A DNA stretch of 64,000 nucleotides from JAPPHA01 sp965220985 (lineage in GTDB: Bacteria; Pseudomonadota; Alphaproteobacteria; Rhodobacterales; Rhodobacteraceae). The stretch is from NCBI GenBank assembly GCA_965220985.1, contig OZ244854.1:186001-250000 (forward strand). Direction: 5' to 3'. Under the pieces are notes generated by a model, which saw nothing but the letters and a program-made list of their open reading frames with translations, made no database searches and was not told the DNA's origin. How positions within the stretch are numbered: the stretch's first letter is position 1; every line of letters begins with the position of its first letter. Positions 51,951 to 60,685 of the stretch are shown one piece after another. Both the position numbers and the translations under genes were made by a program.

Positions 51951-53434
51951 GCAAGAGACCAAACATTCTTCTCGTCGAGGCCGATCAACTGGCCGCCTTC
52001 GTGCTGTCGATGTACCGCCCGGGCGCTCAGGCGATGACACCGAACCTCGACAGGCTCGCGGCCGAAGGTGTCGTCTTCGAGAATGCCTATTGCAATTCTC
52101 CGCTGTGCTGTCCGTCCCGTGCATCGAAGTTCACGGGTCGCCTGCCCTCGACTCATGAGGTTTGGGGCAACGGGTCGGAGCTCCGTTCGGATATCCCGAC
52201 CATGATGCATTTTCTGCGTTCGGCCGGGTATCGTTGCGTCGTATCGGGCAAGTGTCACTTCATTGGGGCGGACCAGCTCCACGGGTTCGACAAGCGACTG
52301 ACGACGGACATGTATCCCTCGGGCTTCGACTGGACCATCGACTGGAAATGGGGACCGCTGCACCGCGAGGGAACATCCGTCCGCAAGCTCGCCGTCTCGG
52401 GTCCGTGCAAGACCAACAATCAGATTCTCTACGACGCCGAAGTGCAGTTTCGCGCCATCGAGTTTCTGCGCTACGAGGCGCTGGAGCCCAAGGACAGCCC
52501 GTTCTTTCTGCATGTCAGCTACACCCAGCCGCACGAGGCCTATCAGTCCGTCCCCGAATACTGGGACCGCTACGAGGGCATCGACATCGACATGCCTGCG
52601 GTCGCCGAAGACGATGACCCTCACCCGACGACCGCCTGGCTGAAAGTCCACCACGGCATCGACCAGTTCCCCCCGGACGAAGACACCATTCGGCTCTCCC
52701 GCCGTGCCTACTACGCGATGATCTCGCATCTCGACGACTACCTGGGCGAACTGATTGCGGAGCTGAAGCTTCTGGACCTATACGATGACACGGTCATCGT
52801 GTTCATATCCGATCACGGCGACATGCTGGGCGAGCGCGGAATGTGGTTCAAGCGCACCTTCTTCGAAGGGTCGCTGCAAGTGCCGATGATCGTCAACGGG
52901 CCCGGCATCGCGCCCGGCAGACGAAGCGAATGCGTGACGCTTGCCGATCTATGCCCGACGCTCGCGGAACTCGGCGGAGCGAAAGCCGCCTCCGACGCGC
53001 ATGGCAGCGCGGACAGCGCCAGCTTTCTCGGCCTGCTGGTGGAGGGAAGCGACAGCATCAAGGACGAGGCCATTGCCGAATACTACGGCCCGGGCGTCAT
53101 CGAACCCTGGCTCGCGATCCGCAGGGGCGAGTGGAAATATGTCTGGACTCGCAATCACGCCGACCTTCTCTACAATTTGGTCGACGATCCGGCCGAGCAG
53201 ACCGACCTCTCCGGCGATCCGGCGCATGCTGACATCAAGGCAGAGCTTCGTGCCCGTCTGCTCGACCGCCACGATGTCGAGGCCGTGACCCGGCGCGCGG
53301 CCATCAGCAAGTCGACTCGGCTCTTTCTGCACGAAGCGCTCGCGACCAATGAGGGGTATTGCTGGGACTACCAGCCGCGTTTCGACGCCGCGCAGCAATA
53401 TGTGCGAGGCGTGAACAGCCCGAGCACCGCTTGA
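51947..53434 (+). CDS. Choline-sulfatase-like sulfatase (BetC family)
   Basis: A 495-residue type I sulfatase. The formylglycine signature LCCPSRASKFTGR places the modified cysteine at C54, the same position as in rhizobial choline sulfatase. Metal ligands at the N-terminus (EADQ) and in FISDHGDMLGERGMW are present. The C-terminal tail EGYCWDYQPRFDAAQQYVR matches the oligomerisation tail specific to choline sulfatases. No betI, betA or betB genes are nearby; the gene overlaps pdxA2 (ATGA) and is followed by a second sulfatase, so the substrate may be another small sulfate ester. No signal peptide: cytoplasmic. Needs a formylglycine-generating enzyme encoded elsewhere. Confidence 0.83.
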   Translation: MSKRPNILLVEADQLAAFVLSMYRPGAQAMTPNLDRLAAEGVVFENAYCNSPLCCPSRASKFTGRLPSTHEVWGNGSELRSDIPTMMHFLRSAGYRCVVSGKCHFIGADQLHGFDKRLTTDMYPSGFDWTIDWKWGPLHREGTSVRKLAVSGPCKTNNQILYDAEVQFRAIEFLRYEALEPKDSPFFLHVSYTQPHEAYQSVPEYWDRYEGIDIDMPAVAEDDDPHPTTAWLKVHHGIDQFPPDEDTIRLSRRAYYAMISHLDDYLGELIAELKLLDLYDDTVIVFISDHGDMLGERGMWFKRTFFEGSLQVPMIVNGPGIAPGRRSECVTLADLCPTLAELGGAKAASDAHGSADSASFLGLLVEGSDSIKDEAIAEYYGPGVIEPWLAIRRGEWKYVWTRNHADLLYNLVDDPAEQTDLSGDPAHADIKAELRARLLDRHDVEAVTRRAAISKSTRLFLHEALATNEGYCWDYQPRFDAAQQYVRGVNSPSTA

Positions 53435-53441
53435 AGTGCCG

Positions 53442-54938
53442 ATGACCGACAAGCCGAACATCCTGATGATCTACGCCGACCAGATGCGCTACGACTGCGC
53501 GGGGTTTTCGGGCAACCCCGACGTCAAGACTCCCTATCTGGACCGGCTGGCCCTGGAAGGCGTCTGTTTCGACGAAGCGTTCACCTCCTACCCGCTTTGC
53601 ACGCCGTTTCGCGCGTCCCTTCTCACGGGAAAATATGCCCACCAGGCAGGGCTTTACTCAAACCACTTTCCGATCAACACGGATCAGCCGTCGCTCGCGC
53701 CCAGTCTGAATGCAGCCGGCTACAGGTCCGGCTACATCGGAAAGTGGCACCTTTATGGCGGGCCGAAACCCGGCTTTGTCCCTCCGGGGCCCGACCGCAT
53801 GGGGTTCGACCACTTCGTCGGCTACAATCGCGGACACTATTACATGAACGCGATCTTCTATCGCGACACCGACCAGCCCTACCGCTGCAGGCGTTTCGAG
53901 CCCGATTTCCAGACCGACCACACCATCGAGTTCATGGAGAGCGCGGTCGAGGACGGCGGTCCGTTCTTCGCCTATGTCTGCTTCGGTCCGCCACATTTTC
54001 CGATGGAAATGCCCGAGCACTGGCGACGCATGTACGACCCGGACAGGATCGCGTTGCCCAAGGGCACGCCTGACCCCGAGTTGCAAAAGCGCCGCACGCG
54101 CGAACGCGTGCTTTTCGACCATGGCGGCGACGATCGCTTTGGCGATCGCTCGAAGGCAGACAAGGTCGAGGGGCAGGATCCGGAAATCGAGACCGAATGG
54201 CAGATCCGCAAGTTCGTGGCCGAGTACTACGGCATGATCTCCAACGTCGACTGGAATGTCGGGCGGCTGCTGAACTGGCTCGATGCCAACGGTCTTGCTG
54301 AAGACACGATCGTCATCTTCTTTTCGGATCACGGCGACATGCTGGGCCAGCACGGCTCCTACTGCGGCATCAAGCGGCAGGCCTACCGCTCATCCGCCCA
54401 AGTGCCGTTGCTTGTCCGTCATCCGAGGCGTTTCGCCAAGGGAAAGCGTGTTCAATCGCTGGTCGATGTCGCGGTCGACACGATGCCGATGCTGCTGGAG
54501 GCGTGCGGTGTCGCGATTCCCGACGGCGTCCAGGGGACAAGCTACCTGTCACTGCTCGAGGGAGATGACGACGAACCGACCCGCGACCACGTCCAGTTCG
54601 AGTTGATGAAAGCGGATTTCGGCGGGCGCAGCGAACGGCATGCCAGACCCGAGCGCGGCATTCGCACGAAGGACTGGCTCTATGTCCGCAAGCGGGATCG
54701 TCCGCTCTACCTTTTCGATCAGAACGCTGACCGAGACGAGATCTTCAACCTCGTCGACGACCCGGCGTGCGCGGGGATTCAGGCCGAGCTCGACGCGCGT
54801 GTCTTGAAGAACATGGATGAAACCGGGGACGCTTGGGATCTCGAGATGGATTTCCCGCCACTTGGCTACCTTACTCACGAGGAAGGCAAGGAATACCTGC
54901 AGAACGTGGTGCTGCCTGCCGCCATCGAAGTGCCCTGA
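53442..54938 (+). CDS. Type I sulfatase, second copy
   Basis: A 498-residue arylsulfatase-superfamily enzyme. The metal motif YADQMRYDCAG is at the N-terminus. The formylglycine site SYPLCTPFRASLLTGKY (C53) has Phe in place of the usual Ser, still fitting CxPxR. GKWHLYG and FFSDHGDMLGQHGSY supply further active-site residues. It lacks the choline-sulfatase C-terminal tail, so the two sulfatases differ in substrate or oligomer state. ATG 53442 is preferred; GTG at 53436 would add two residues. It begins seven bases after the previous stop and ends the tctCBA-pdxA2-sulfatase unit. No signal peptide, so it acts on an imported sulfate ester. Confidence 0.85.
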   Translation: MTDKPNILMIYADQMRYDCAGFSGNPDVKTPYLDRLALEGVCFDEAFTSYPLCTPFRASLLTGKYAHQAGLYSNHFPINTDQPSLAPSLNAAGYRSGYIGKWHLYGGPKPGFVPPGPDRMGFDHFVGYNRGHYYMNAIFYRDTDQPYRCRRFEPDFQTDHTIEFMESAVEDGGPFFAYVCFGPPHFPMEMPEHWRRMYDPDRIALPKGTPDPELQKRRTRERVLFDHGGDDRFGDRSKADKVEGQDPEIETEWQIRKFVAEYYGMISNVDWNVGRLLNWLDANGLAEDTIVIFFSDHGDMLGQHGSYCGIKRQAYRSSAQVPLLVRHPRRFAKGKRVQSLVDVAVDTMPMLLEACGVAIPDGVQGTSYLSLLEGDDDEPTRDHVQFELMKADFGGRSERHARPERGIRTKDWLYVRKRDRPLYLFDQNADRDEIFNLVDDPACAGIQAELDARVLKNMDETGDAWDLEMDFPPLGYLTHEEGKEYLQNVVLPAAIEVP

Positions 54939-55008
54939 TTTCCATCTGTCCCAGCCAGTCCAAGGACCTTCCTGACGGTTCTGGAGATTGCTGGCTCGGA
55001 AGCAACAT

Positions 55009-55263
55009 TCATATTCTGAAGACCTGTCCGAAATCTGCGCCCTCGATGCCTGAACGGTCACGCTCGAATACCGTCTCGTCCAAGTTGACCCCAGTAGCGA
55101 TTTCCCGAAGCGTGTCGCCCAATCCTCTGCGTCTTTCCGGAACAAGAGCAAGCGTCAGAATGCGGCGCGCCTTCTCCTCGACGCTGATCCCTTCTCTGGC
55201 TGCCTCGTCACGCAAGGCGCGGATCACTTCGTCCGGAAGTTGATTGATTTTGATGCTTTTCAC
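55009..55263 (-). CDS. Orphan ribbon-helix-helix (FitA/CopG-like) antitoxin
   Basis: A probable 84-residue protein from GTG at 55263. KSIKINQLPDEVIRALRDEA followed by ISVEEKARRIL is the ribbon-helix-helix pattern of FitA-type antitoxins (strand, then two helices). A longer frame upstream to 55380 does not look like this family. No PIN-domain or other toxin gene is adjacent: the sulfatase ends 70 bp downstream and an unrelated operon lies upstream. Either a solitary remnant of a toxin-antitoxin pair or a stand-alone repressor. Confidence 0.65.
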   Translation of the reverse strand: MKSIKINQLPDEVIRALRDEAAREGISVEEKARRILTLALVPERRRGLGDTLREIATGVNLDETVFERDRSGIEGADFGQVFRI

Positions 55264-55655
55264 CTGTCCCAGTCCGTAAGGAATTGTCCGTTGGCAATCC
55301 GACATCGCGGCTCGAAAGCCCATCAATATCGCCTGCCGGACCTGTCCGATCCGTTTGGATCTTTTGTCCTCCCTTGGCAAGCGTCTCGCGTGCCGGCCAC
55401 CGATCCCGCGAGACCAATTCCCGGCAGCGGCATGGTCATGATATTTTTGTAATTCATTACGAATTATTTATTGACAGGCAGCGAATCGTTCCTTAGGCGT
55501 CAGTTGACGGCAATTCCGCCGTTGGGAGGAATCCTCGGGAGATTGGCAAAGAACTGCCGTCGGTCGCCCGGGAAACGACTCCCTGCAAATCGCGTCGAAC
55601 CGGTCGATTCGAACGAATGGCTCGACGCCCAAGCTGAACCAATTGGGAGACCAAA
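55264..55655. other. Intergenic upstream of fructose-type ABC operon
   Basis: About 390 bp with no gene. It includes an AT-rich stretch at 55440-55475 with the inverted repeat listed separately and a TTGACA box at 55471-55476 that lacks a good -10 partner. Confidence 0.4.
55450..55466. promoter_or_regulatory. Inverted repeat, possible operator
   Basis: TAATTC-ATTAC-GAATTA, perfect 6-bp arms, in AT-rich DNA just before a TTGACA box (55471) and about 190 bp from both the antitoxin start and the binding-protein start. Regulator unknown. Confidence 0.35.
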
Positions 55656-56669
55656 ATGAACTATCTCAAGACCGGTGTTGCGGCTTTGGCAACATCAGCG
55701 TGCATGGCGGGGGCCGCCGCAGCAAGCACCAGCGTTTGTCTCATCACCAAAGATGCGACAAACCCGTTCTTCGTCAAAATGGCCCAGGGCGCTTTTGCAA
55801 AAGCGGCCGAACTCGGTGTCGAACTCCGTTCCTATGCAGGCAAGTTCGATGGTGACCACGAAACCCAGGTCGCTGCCATCGAGACATGCATCGCGGCAGG
55901 AGCCGGCGGCATCTTGCTGGTTGCCTCGGACACCAAGGCAATAACCTCGTCTGTCGAACAGGCTCGTGGCGCAGGACTCGTGGTGCTCGCCCTGGACACT
56001 CCGCTCGATCCGATCGACGCGGCGGACATGACCTTCGCGACCGACAACTTCCTTGCTGGCGAGTTGATCGGAGCGTGGGCCGCAAAGACCATGGGCGACA
56101 CGTCAGGTGCGAAAATCGGGTTGCTGAACATCAACGTTTCCCAACCGACCGTGGGCGTGCTTCGCAACCAGGGTTTCCTGACCGGGTTCGGGATCGACAT
56201 CGGCGACCCGTCGAAGTGGGGCGACGAAACCGACTCGCGCATCGTTGGTCACGAACTCTCGAACGGCAATGCCGAAGGCGGTCGCAAGGGCATGGAGAAC
56301 CTCCTGGCCATCGATTCCGAAATCAACGTTGTCTACACCATCAACGAACCCGCCGCCGCTGGTGCCTATGAAGCGCTCAAGGCAGTTGGACGCGAAGATG
56401 ACGTGATCATCGTGTCCGTCGATGGCGGTTGCCCGGGTGTCGCGGACGTTGCCGCTGGCGTGATTGGCGCAACCGCGCAGCAGTACCCGCTGGACATGGC
56501 CGGCCTGGGCGTCGAAGCGATCGCCAAGGCCGTTGAAACGGGCGAAATGCCCGCCGCGACCGACGGGAAAGCCTTCTTCGACACCGGTGTTGGCCTCATC
56601 ACCGATGCACCGGTCGAAGGACTCGATCAACTGTCCGTTGCCGAAGGCATGGACCTCTGCTGGGGCTGA
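55656..56669 (+). CDS. Fructose-type ABC sugar-binding protein (FrcB-like)
   Basis: A 337-residue type I periplasmic sugar receptor. Signal peptide residues 1-23. The ligand-pocket landmarks are CLITKDATNPFFVKMAQGAF near the N-terminus, GKFDGDHETQVAAIETCIAAG, ALDTPLDP, and VYTINEPAAAGAYEALKAVG in the second lobe, in FrcB/RbsB order. The order binding protein, permease, single-domain ATPase that follows is that of rhizobial frcBCA rather than rbs. Fructose, ribose or mannose are possible; the nearby sugar-acid genes on the opposite strand may or may not be linked. Confidence 0.87.
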   Translation: MNYLKTGVAALATSACMAGAAAASTSVCLITKDATNPFFVKMAQGAFAKAAELGVELRSYAGKFDGDHETQVAAIETCIAAGAGGILLVASDTKAITSSVEQARGAGLVVLALDTPLDPIDAADMTFATDNFLAGELIGAWAAKTMGDTSGAKIGLLNINVSQPTVGVLRNQGFLTGFGIDIGDPSKWGDETDSRIVGHELSNGNAEGGRKGMENLLAIDSEINVVYTINEPAAAGAYEALKAVGREDDVIIVSVDGGCPGVADVAAGVIGATAQQYPLDMAGLGVEAIAKAVETGEMPAATDGKAFFDTGVGLITDAPVEGLDQLSVAEGMDLCWG

Positions 56670-56684
56670 TGGCCCCGGACACCG

Positions 56685-56708
56685 GCGAGGGCGCAAATGC
56701 GTCCTCGC
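56685..56708 (+). terminator. Hairpin after FrcB-like gene
   Basis: A 10-bp stem with one G-T wobble (56685-56694 with 56699-56708) closed by AAAT, 15 bp after the stop and 47 bp before the permease. Followed by CTCCCAATTTTCC, a short T-run, so partial termination is plausible. Confidence 0.65.
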
Positions 56709-56754
56709 TCCCAATTTTCCACACGTGAACACGTCAAGCGAATGGAGTTGAGCC

Positions 56755-57813
56755 ATGTCTGAGGCGTCAAACCAGGTCGACGGGAATCTCCCCGAAAACG
56801 AAACGGTCGCCGAATTTGAACGGCGCGGTGGACCGGGCACGAGGATCGCCCACTTCCTTCACAACAATCCCGCCGTCGTTCCGCTGATCGTTCTGCTGGC
56901 CGCGACCGTGATCTTCAGCGCGCTGATCGGCGAGAAATTTTTCTCGGCATTCACCTTGACCCTGATCTTTCAGCAGGTCGCGATTGTCGGAATCGTGGCT
57001 TGCGCGCAGTCGCTCGTGATCCTGACCGCCGGAATCGACCTGTCCGTGGGCGCGATCATGGTGCTGTCCTCGGTGATCATGGGCAAGTTCACTTTCGATC
57101 TCGGGCTTCCGCCCGGGGTTGCCATCCTGCTTGGCCTGACATGCGGGTTGCTGATCGGCGCGATCAACGGCGTTCTCGTGGCCTACGTCAATCTGCCGCC
57201 GTTCATCGTGACTCTCGGCATGTGGCAGATCGCGCTCGCCGCCAACTTCCTCTACTCGGGCAGCGAGGTCATTCGGAGCCAAGACATCGCGAACCAGGCG
57301 CCCCTCCTCCAGTTCTTCGGAAACAAGGTGGAAATCGGGGGGGCAATATTCACTTACGGCGTGATCCTGCTGCTGCTCCTGGTCGCGATACTGTCCTACG
57401 TGCTCAGTCAAACGGCTTGGGGCCGGCACGTCTATGCGGTTGGCGACGACCCCGATGCGGCCGAGCTTTCGGGGGTGAATGTCAAGTCCACGTTGATCTC
57501 GGTCTACGCGCTGGCCGGACTGATCTGCGCCATCGCCGGCTGGGTACTGATTGGCCGATTGGGGTCGGTATCGCCCCAGGCCGGACAACTTGCGAACATC
57601 GAGTCGATCACGGCAGTGGTCATCGGAGGCATTTCGCTGTTCGGGGGACGTGGATCGATCGCCGGGTCGCTCTTTGGCGCCCTGATCGTCGGCGTGTTCA
57701 CCCTCGGGCTCAGACTTCTCGGCGCCGACGTTCAATGGACCTATCTTCTCATCGGCATGCTGATCATCATTGCAGTGGCGGTGGACCAGTACATCAGAAA
57801 GGCGAGTGCGTAA
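56755..57813 (+). CDS. Fructose-type ABC transporter permease (FrcC-like)
   Basis: A 352-residue inner-membrane permease with a soluble N-terminal tail of about 35 residues before the first helix (AVVPLIVLLAATVIFSALIG). Characteristic motifs are LVILTAGIDLSVGAIMVLSS, LLIGAINGVLVAYVNLPPFI (coupling region) and GRHVYAVGDDPDAAELSGVN, which are shared with RbsC-type permeases. Length fits FrcC. Its TAA overlaps the ATPase ATG by one base. Confidence 0.88.
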   Translation: MSEASNQVDGNLPENETVAEFERRGGPGTRIAHFLHNNPAVVPLIVLLAATVIFSALIGEKFFSAFTLTLIFQQVAIVGIVACAQSLVILTAGIDLSVGAIMVLSSVIMGKFTFDLGLPPGVAILLGLTCGLLIGAINGVLVAYVNLPPFIVTLGMWQIALAANFLYSGSEVIRSQDIANQAPLLQFFGNKVEIGGAIFTYGVILLLLLVAILSYVLSQTAWGRHVYAVGDDPDAAELSGVNVKSTLISVYALAGLICAIAGWVLIGRLGSVSPQAGQLANIESITAVVIGGISLFGGRGSIAGSLFGALIVGVFTLGLRLLGADVQWTYLLIGMLIIIAVAVDQYIRKASA

Positions 57814-58589
57814 TGTCCCAACCAGTACTGACAGGTCGTGGGCTCACCAAGCGATATGGTCGAGTCACGGCGATGGAAAACTGCGATTTCGAGCTTCTGC
57901 CGGGCGAGATCCTGGCCGTCATCGGCGACAATGGAGCAGGCAAGTCCACCCTGATCAAGGCGCTGTCCGGTGCAATCAGGCCCGACAGCGGCGAAATCAC
58001 CCTTGATGGCGAATCGGTGTCTTTCAACTCGCCGATCCACGCGCGGGAATACGGCATCGAGACGGTCTACCAGACCCTGGCGATGTCCCCGGCGCTCTCG
58101 ATCGCCGACAACATGTTCATGGGCAGGGAAATCCGCCGGCAAGGTATCATGGGCAAGCTGTTTCGGCAGCTCGACAAGAAGAAGATGCGCCAGATTGCGC
58201 GGGAAAAGCTCTCGGAACTCGGTCTGATGACGATCCAGAACATCAACCAGAAGGTCGAGACGCTTTCTGGCGGTCAGCGGCAAGGCGTTGCCGTGGCCCG
58301 AGCCGCGGCATTCGGCTCCAACGTCGTGATTCTTGACGAACCGACTGCCGCATTGGGGGTGAAGGAAGGGCGTCGGGTTCTTGACCTGATCCTCGAGGTC
58401 AAGTCTCGCGGAATCCCGATCATTCTCATCAGCCACAACATGCCGCACGTGTTCGAGGTGGCCGACAGAATTCACGTCCATCGCCTTGGTCGGCGGCTTT
58501 GCGTGATTGATCCCAAGGACATTGCCATGTCCGATGCCGTCGCGCTCATGACGGGCGCGATGAAACCGGAAGAGGCAGGCGTGACATAG
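57813..58589 (+). CDS. Fructose-type ABC transporter ATPase (FrcA-like)
   Basis: A 258-residue single-domain ATPase. Walker A GDNGAGKST (about residue 37), Q-loop VYQTLAM, signature LSGGQRQGVAVARAA, Walker B VVILDEPTAALGVKE and H-loop LISHNMPHV are all intact. The one-domain size distinguishes it from RbsA and matches FrcA. The start codon overlaps the permease stop. It completes a self-sufficient importer. Confidence 0.9.
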   Translation: MSQPVLTGRGLTKRYGRVTAMENCDFELLPGEILAVIGDNGAGKSTLIKALSGAIRPDSGEITLDGESVSFNSPIHAREYGIETVYQTLAMSPALSIADNMFMGREIRRQGIMGKLFRQLDKKKMRQIAREKLSELGLMTIQNINQKVETLSGGQRQGVAVARAAAFGSNVVILDEPTAALGVKEGRRVLDLILEVKSRGIPIILISHNMPHVFEVADRIHVHRLGRRLCVIDPKDIAMSDAVALMTGAMKPEEAGVT

Positions 58590-58884
58590 GCGATCGGGCG
58601 CAGGCGGTACCGAGCCGATCGGAAACGAGTTTTCGTAATCGACTTGGCGCCGCTACCAGACCGCGCGTGTCGGCGTCATCGCGGGGATGGTGCGATCATA
58701 AAGCGAAAACCGCCTACTCCTGCCCCGCGCAAGATTTCCATTTGACCGCGACCCTCGCGCGAGCGCGGGGTTGGATTGCGAACGCCCAGTCGAGCTTCGT
58801 TCCCAATCCGCCTCGCCATTCTGTCCGACTTCGACTCTCAGGTCGACCAGCCGGGCCATGTCGCGACGACATTGATGATCAGGG
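58590..58884. other. Intergenic, convergent gene ends
   Basis: About 295 bp between convergent ABC and dehydrogenase operons. No gene and no obvious strong terminator. Confidence 0.45.
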
Positions 58885-59649
58885 TCAGCGCCCCATCCAG
58901 CCACCGTCAACGGTCAGGATGGTGCCATGGACGTAATCCGACGCTGCCGAAGCCAGGAACACCGCAGGACCACCAAAGTCTTCCGGCGTTCCCCACCGAC
59001 CGGCGGGAATTCGCTCCAGAATGGCCTCGTAGCGGTTGGTATCGTTGCGCAGCGCCTCCGTGTTGTCCGTGGCAATGTAGCCGGGCGCAATGGCGTTCAC
59101 ATTGACGCCCTTTCCCGCCCACTCGTTGGCAAATGCCATGGTCAACTGCCCGATGCCGCCCTTCGATGCCGAATATCCCGGCACGTTGATTCCGCCCTGG
59201 AAGGTCAAGAGCGACGCGGTGAAAATGATCTTGCCCGAGCCTCTTTCCACCATGGATCGACCGATCTCCCGGGTGAGGACGAATTGCGACGAGAGATTGA
59301 CCTCGATCACCTCGTCCCAGGCCTCGTCAGGATGCTCGATCGCCGGATGCCGCCGGATTGTTCCTGCATTGTTGATGAGGATGTCGATGACCGGATGATC
59401 GGCGCTGATCCGCCTTGCGAAATCGAGAACGGCGGCTCGATCGGCAAAATTGCACTGATAGGCAGAGAACTGCCGTCCCAGGTTCCTGATGGCATCCCCG
59501 GCCTCTCCGCCATCCGCCTCCATCGATGCGCTCACGCCGATGATGTCGGCGCCTGCGCCTGCGAGCGCCTCGGCCATGCCGCGCCCGATGCCGCGACGCG
59601 CGCCCGTGACGAGCGCCGTCTTGCCGGAAAGATCGAAAGGGGTGCTCAT
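58885..59649 (-). CDS. SDR oxidoreductase, KduD-like (2-deoxy-D-gluconate 3-dehydrogenase type)
   Basis: A 254-residue classical short-chain dehydrogenase. The start at 59649 is preferred (GAGG site, family N-terminus FDLSGKTALVTG) over ATG 59667. NAD motif TGARRGIGRGMA, NNAGTIRR, catalytic Ser in FTASLLTFQGG, and YSASK with the Tyr-Lys pair are present, and the tail ends TVDGGWMGR as in KduD. It is last in a minus-strand operon with a zinc dehydrogenase and an enolase-superfamily dehydratase, so it likely handles a deoxy-keto sugar acid. Confidence 0.85.
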   Translation of the reverse strand: MSTPFDLSGKTALVTGARRGIGRGMAEALAGAGADIIGVSASMEADGGEAGDAIRNLGRQFSAYQCNFADRAAVLDFARRISADHPVIDILINNAGTIRRHPAIEHPDEAWDEVIEVNLSSQFVLTREIGRSMVERGSGKIIFTASLLTFQGGINVPGYSASKGGIGQLTMAFANEWAGKGVNVNAIAPGYIATDNTEALRNDTNRYEAILERIPAGRWGTPEDFGGPAVFLASAASDYVHGTILTVDGGWMGR

Positions 59650-59668
59650 GTTGTTCGCCTCGTTCATG

Positions 59669-60685
59669 TCAATTCAGCTTGATCAGTGTTTTCATCGACC
59701 CCGGAACCTCGGTCAGATCCCGGAACGCATCGGCGATCTCCGCCAGCGGTCGAACGCTGGTGATCAGGCGCTCGGCGCCGATGCCATCCGCAAGCCAGTC
59801 GATTGCGCGGTCGAAATCCGCCCGTTCGTAGACTCGCGCGCCCACCATCTCGAGTTCGCGCCAGAAAAAGGCGAAGAGATCCACCTGCGGCTTGGTGGCG
59901 TGGATCGCGACCATGCAGATCTTGCCACGCGCGGCGGCGGCCTTTGTCATCAGGTCGACCCCGGCCTGGCTCCCCGAAACTTCGAACACCACGTCGCATC
60001 CCTTGCCGTTCGTCGCGGATTCGATCGCGGCTCCCGCATCGACACTTGAGGGATCGATGACGTCAAAGCCCATCTCGCGGGCGAGCTCGAGCCGTCGCGC
60101 GTTGATTTCGGTAATCATCACCCTTGCACCCTGCCGTCTGGCGGCCAATGCGACCAGCATGCCGATCGGACCGCCGCCGATCACGAGCACGTCGTCGCCG
60201 GACCCGACACCGGCGCGCGCGACGTCATGGGCTGCCACGGCGAGTGGCTCGACCAGGGCCGCATGATCGAGCGGCAGCCCTTCCGGCAAGCGGTGGACCG
60301 TCTGCTCGGGAACCGACCATCGATGCTGGAATGCGCCATCGGAATCGAGCCCGAGAAACTTCAGATTGTGGCAAATGTGCTCGAGACCGGATGCGCAGGC
60401 CGGACAGTCGCCGCAGTGAACCAGCGGTCGCACGACGACCGAATCCCCCTCCGCGACAGAGGTGACATTTGCACCCATCGCGATCACGCGACCCGACATC
60501 TCGTGACCGATGATTCGGCGATCCCCCAGGCGCTGATCCATGTGGCCGAGGTAGGCGTGCAGATCCGTTCCGCAGATTCCGCAATGCGAGACCTCGATCT
60601 GGACGTCGTTTGGCCCGGGTGGAACTTCCGGGACAGTTTCGACCGAAATCGTCCGATTGCCCGTGTAGACTGCTGCTTCAATCAT
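59669..60685 (-). CDS. Zinc-dependent medium-chain alcohol/polyol dehydrogenase
   Basis: A 338-residue MDR enzyme. The catalytic zinc site is C-G-I-CGTDLH plus GHEMSG with the Glu of LVEPLAVAAH. The structural zinc site has its cysteines in HCGDCPACASGLEHIC. The NAD-binding motif is VIGGGPIGMLVALAA. Similar to threonine, sorbitol and galactitol/L-idonate dehydrogenases, with an idonate/gulonate-type role favoured by its neighbours. Its ATG overlaps the stop of the dehydratase gene upstream (four bases). Confidence 0.85.
   Translation of the reverse strand: MIEAAVYTGNRTISVETVPEVPPGPNDVQIEVSHCGICGTDLHAYLGHMDQRLGDRRIIGHEMSGRVIAMGANVTSVAEGDSVVVRPLVHCGDCPACASGLEHICHNLKFLGLDSDGAFQHRWSVPEQTVHRLPEGLPLDHAALVEPLAVAAHDVARAGVGSGDDVLVIGGGPIGMLVALAARRQGARVMITEINARRLELAREMGFDVIDPSSVDAGAAIESATNGKGCDVVFEVSGSQAGVDLMTKAAAARGKICMVAIHATKPQVDLFAFFWRELEMVGARVYERADFDRAIDWLADGIGAERLITSVRPLAEIADAFRDLTEVPGSMKTLIKLN

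Noticed and set aside
49002..52124. A 1040-codon minus-strand frame opposite tctB-tctA-pdxA2
   Set aside because: Composition is dominated by His, Arg, Asp and Glu as expected for antisense, and the plus strand carries unmistakable TTT and PdxA proteins.
55471..55499. A sigma-70 promoter for the FrcB-like gene
   Set aside because: TTGACA is perfect, but the hexamers 16-18 bp downstream (around TAGGCG) do not resemble a -10 box.
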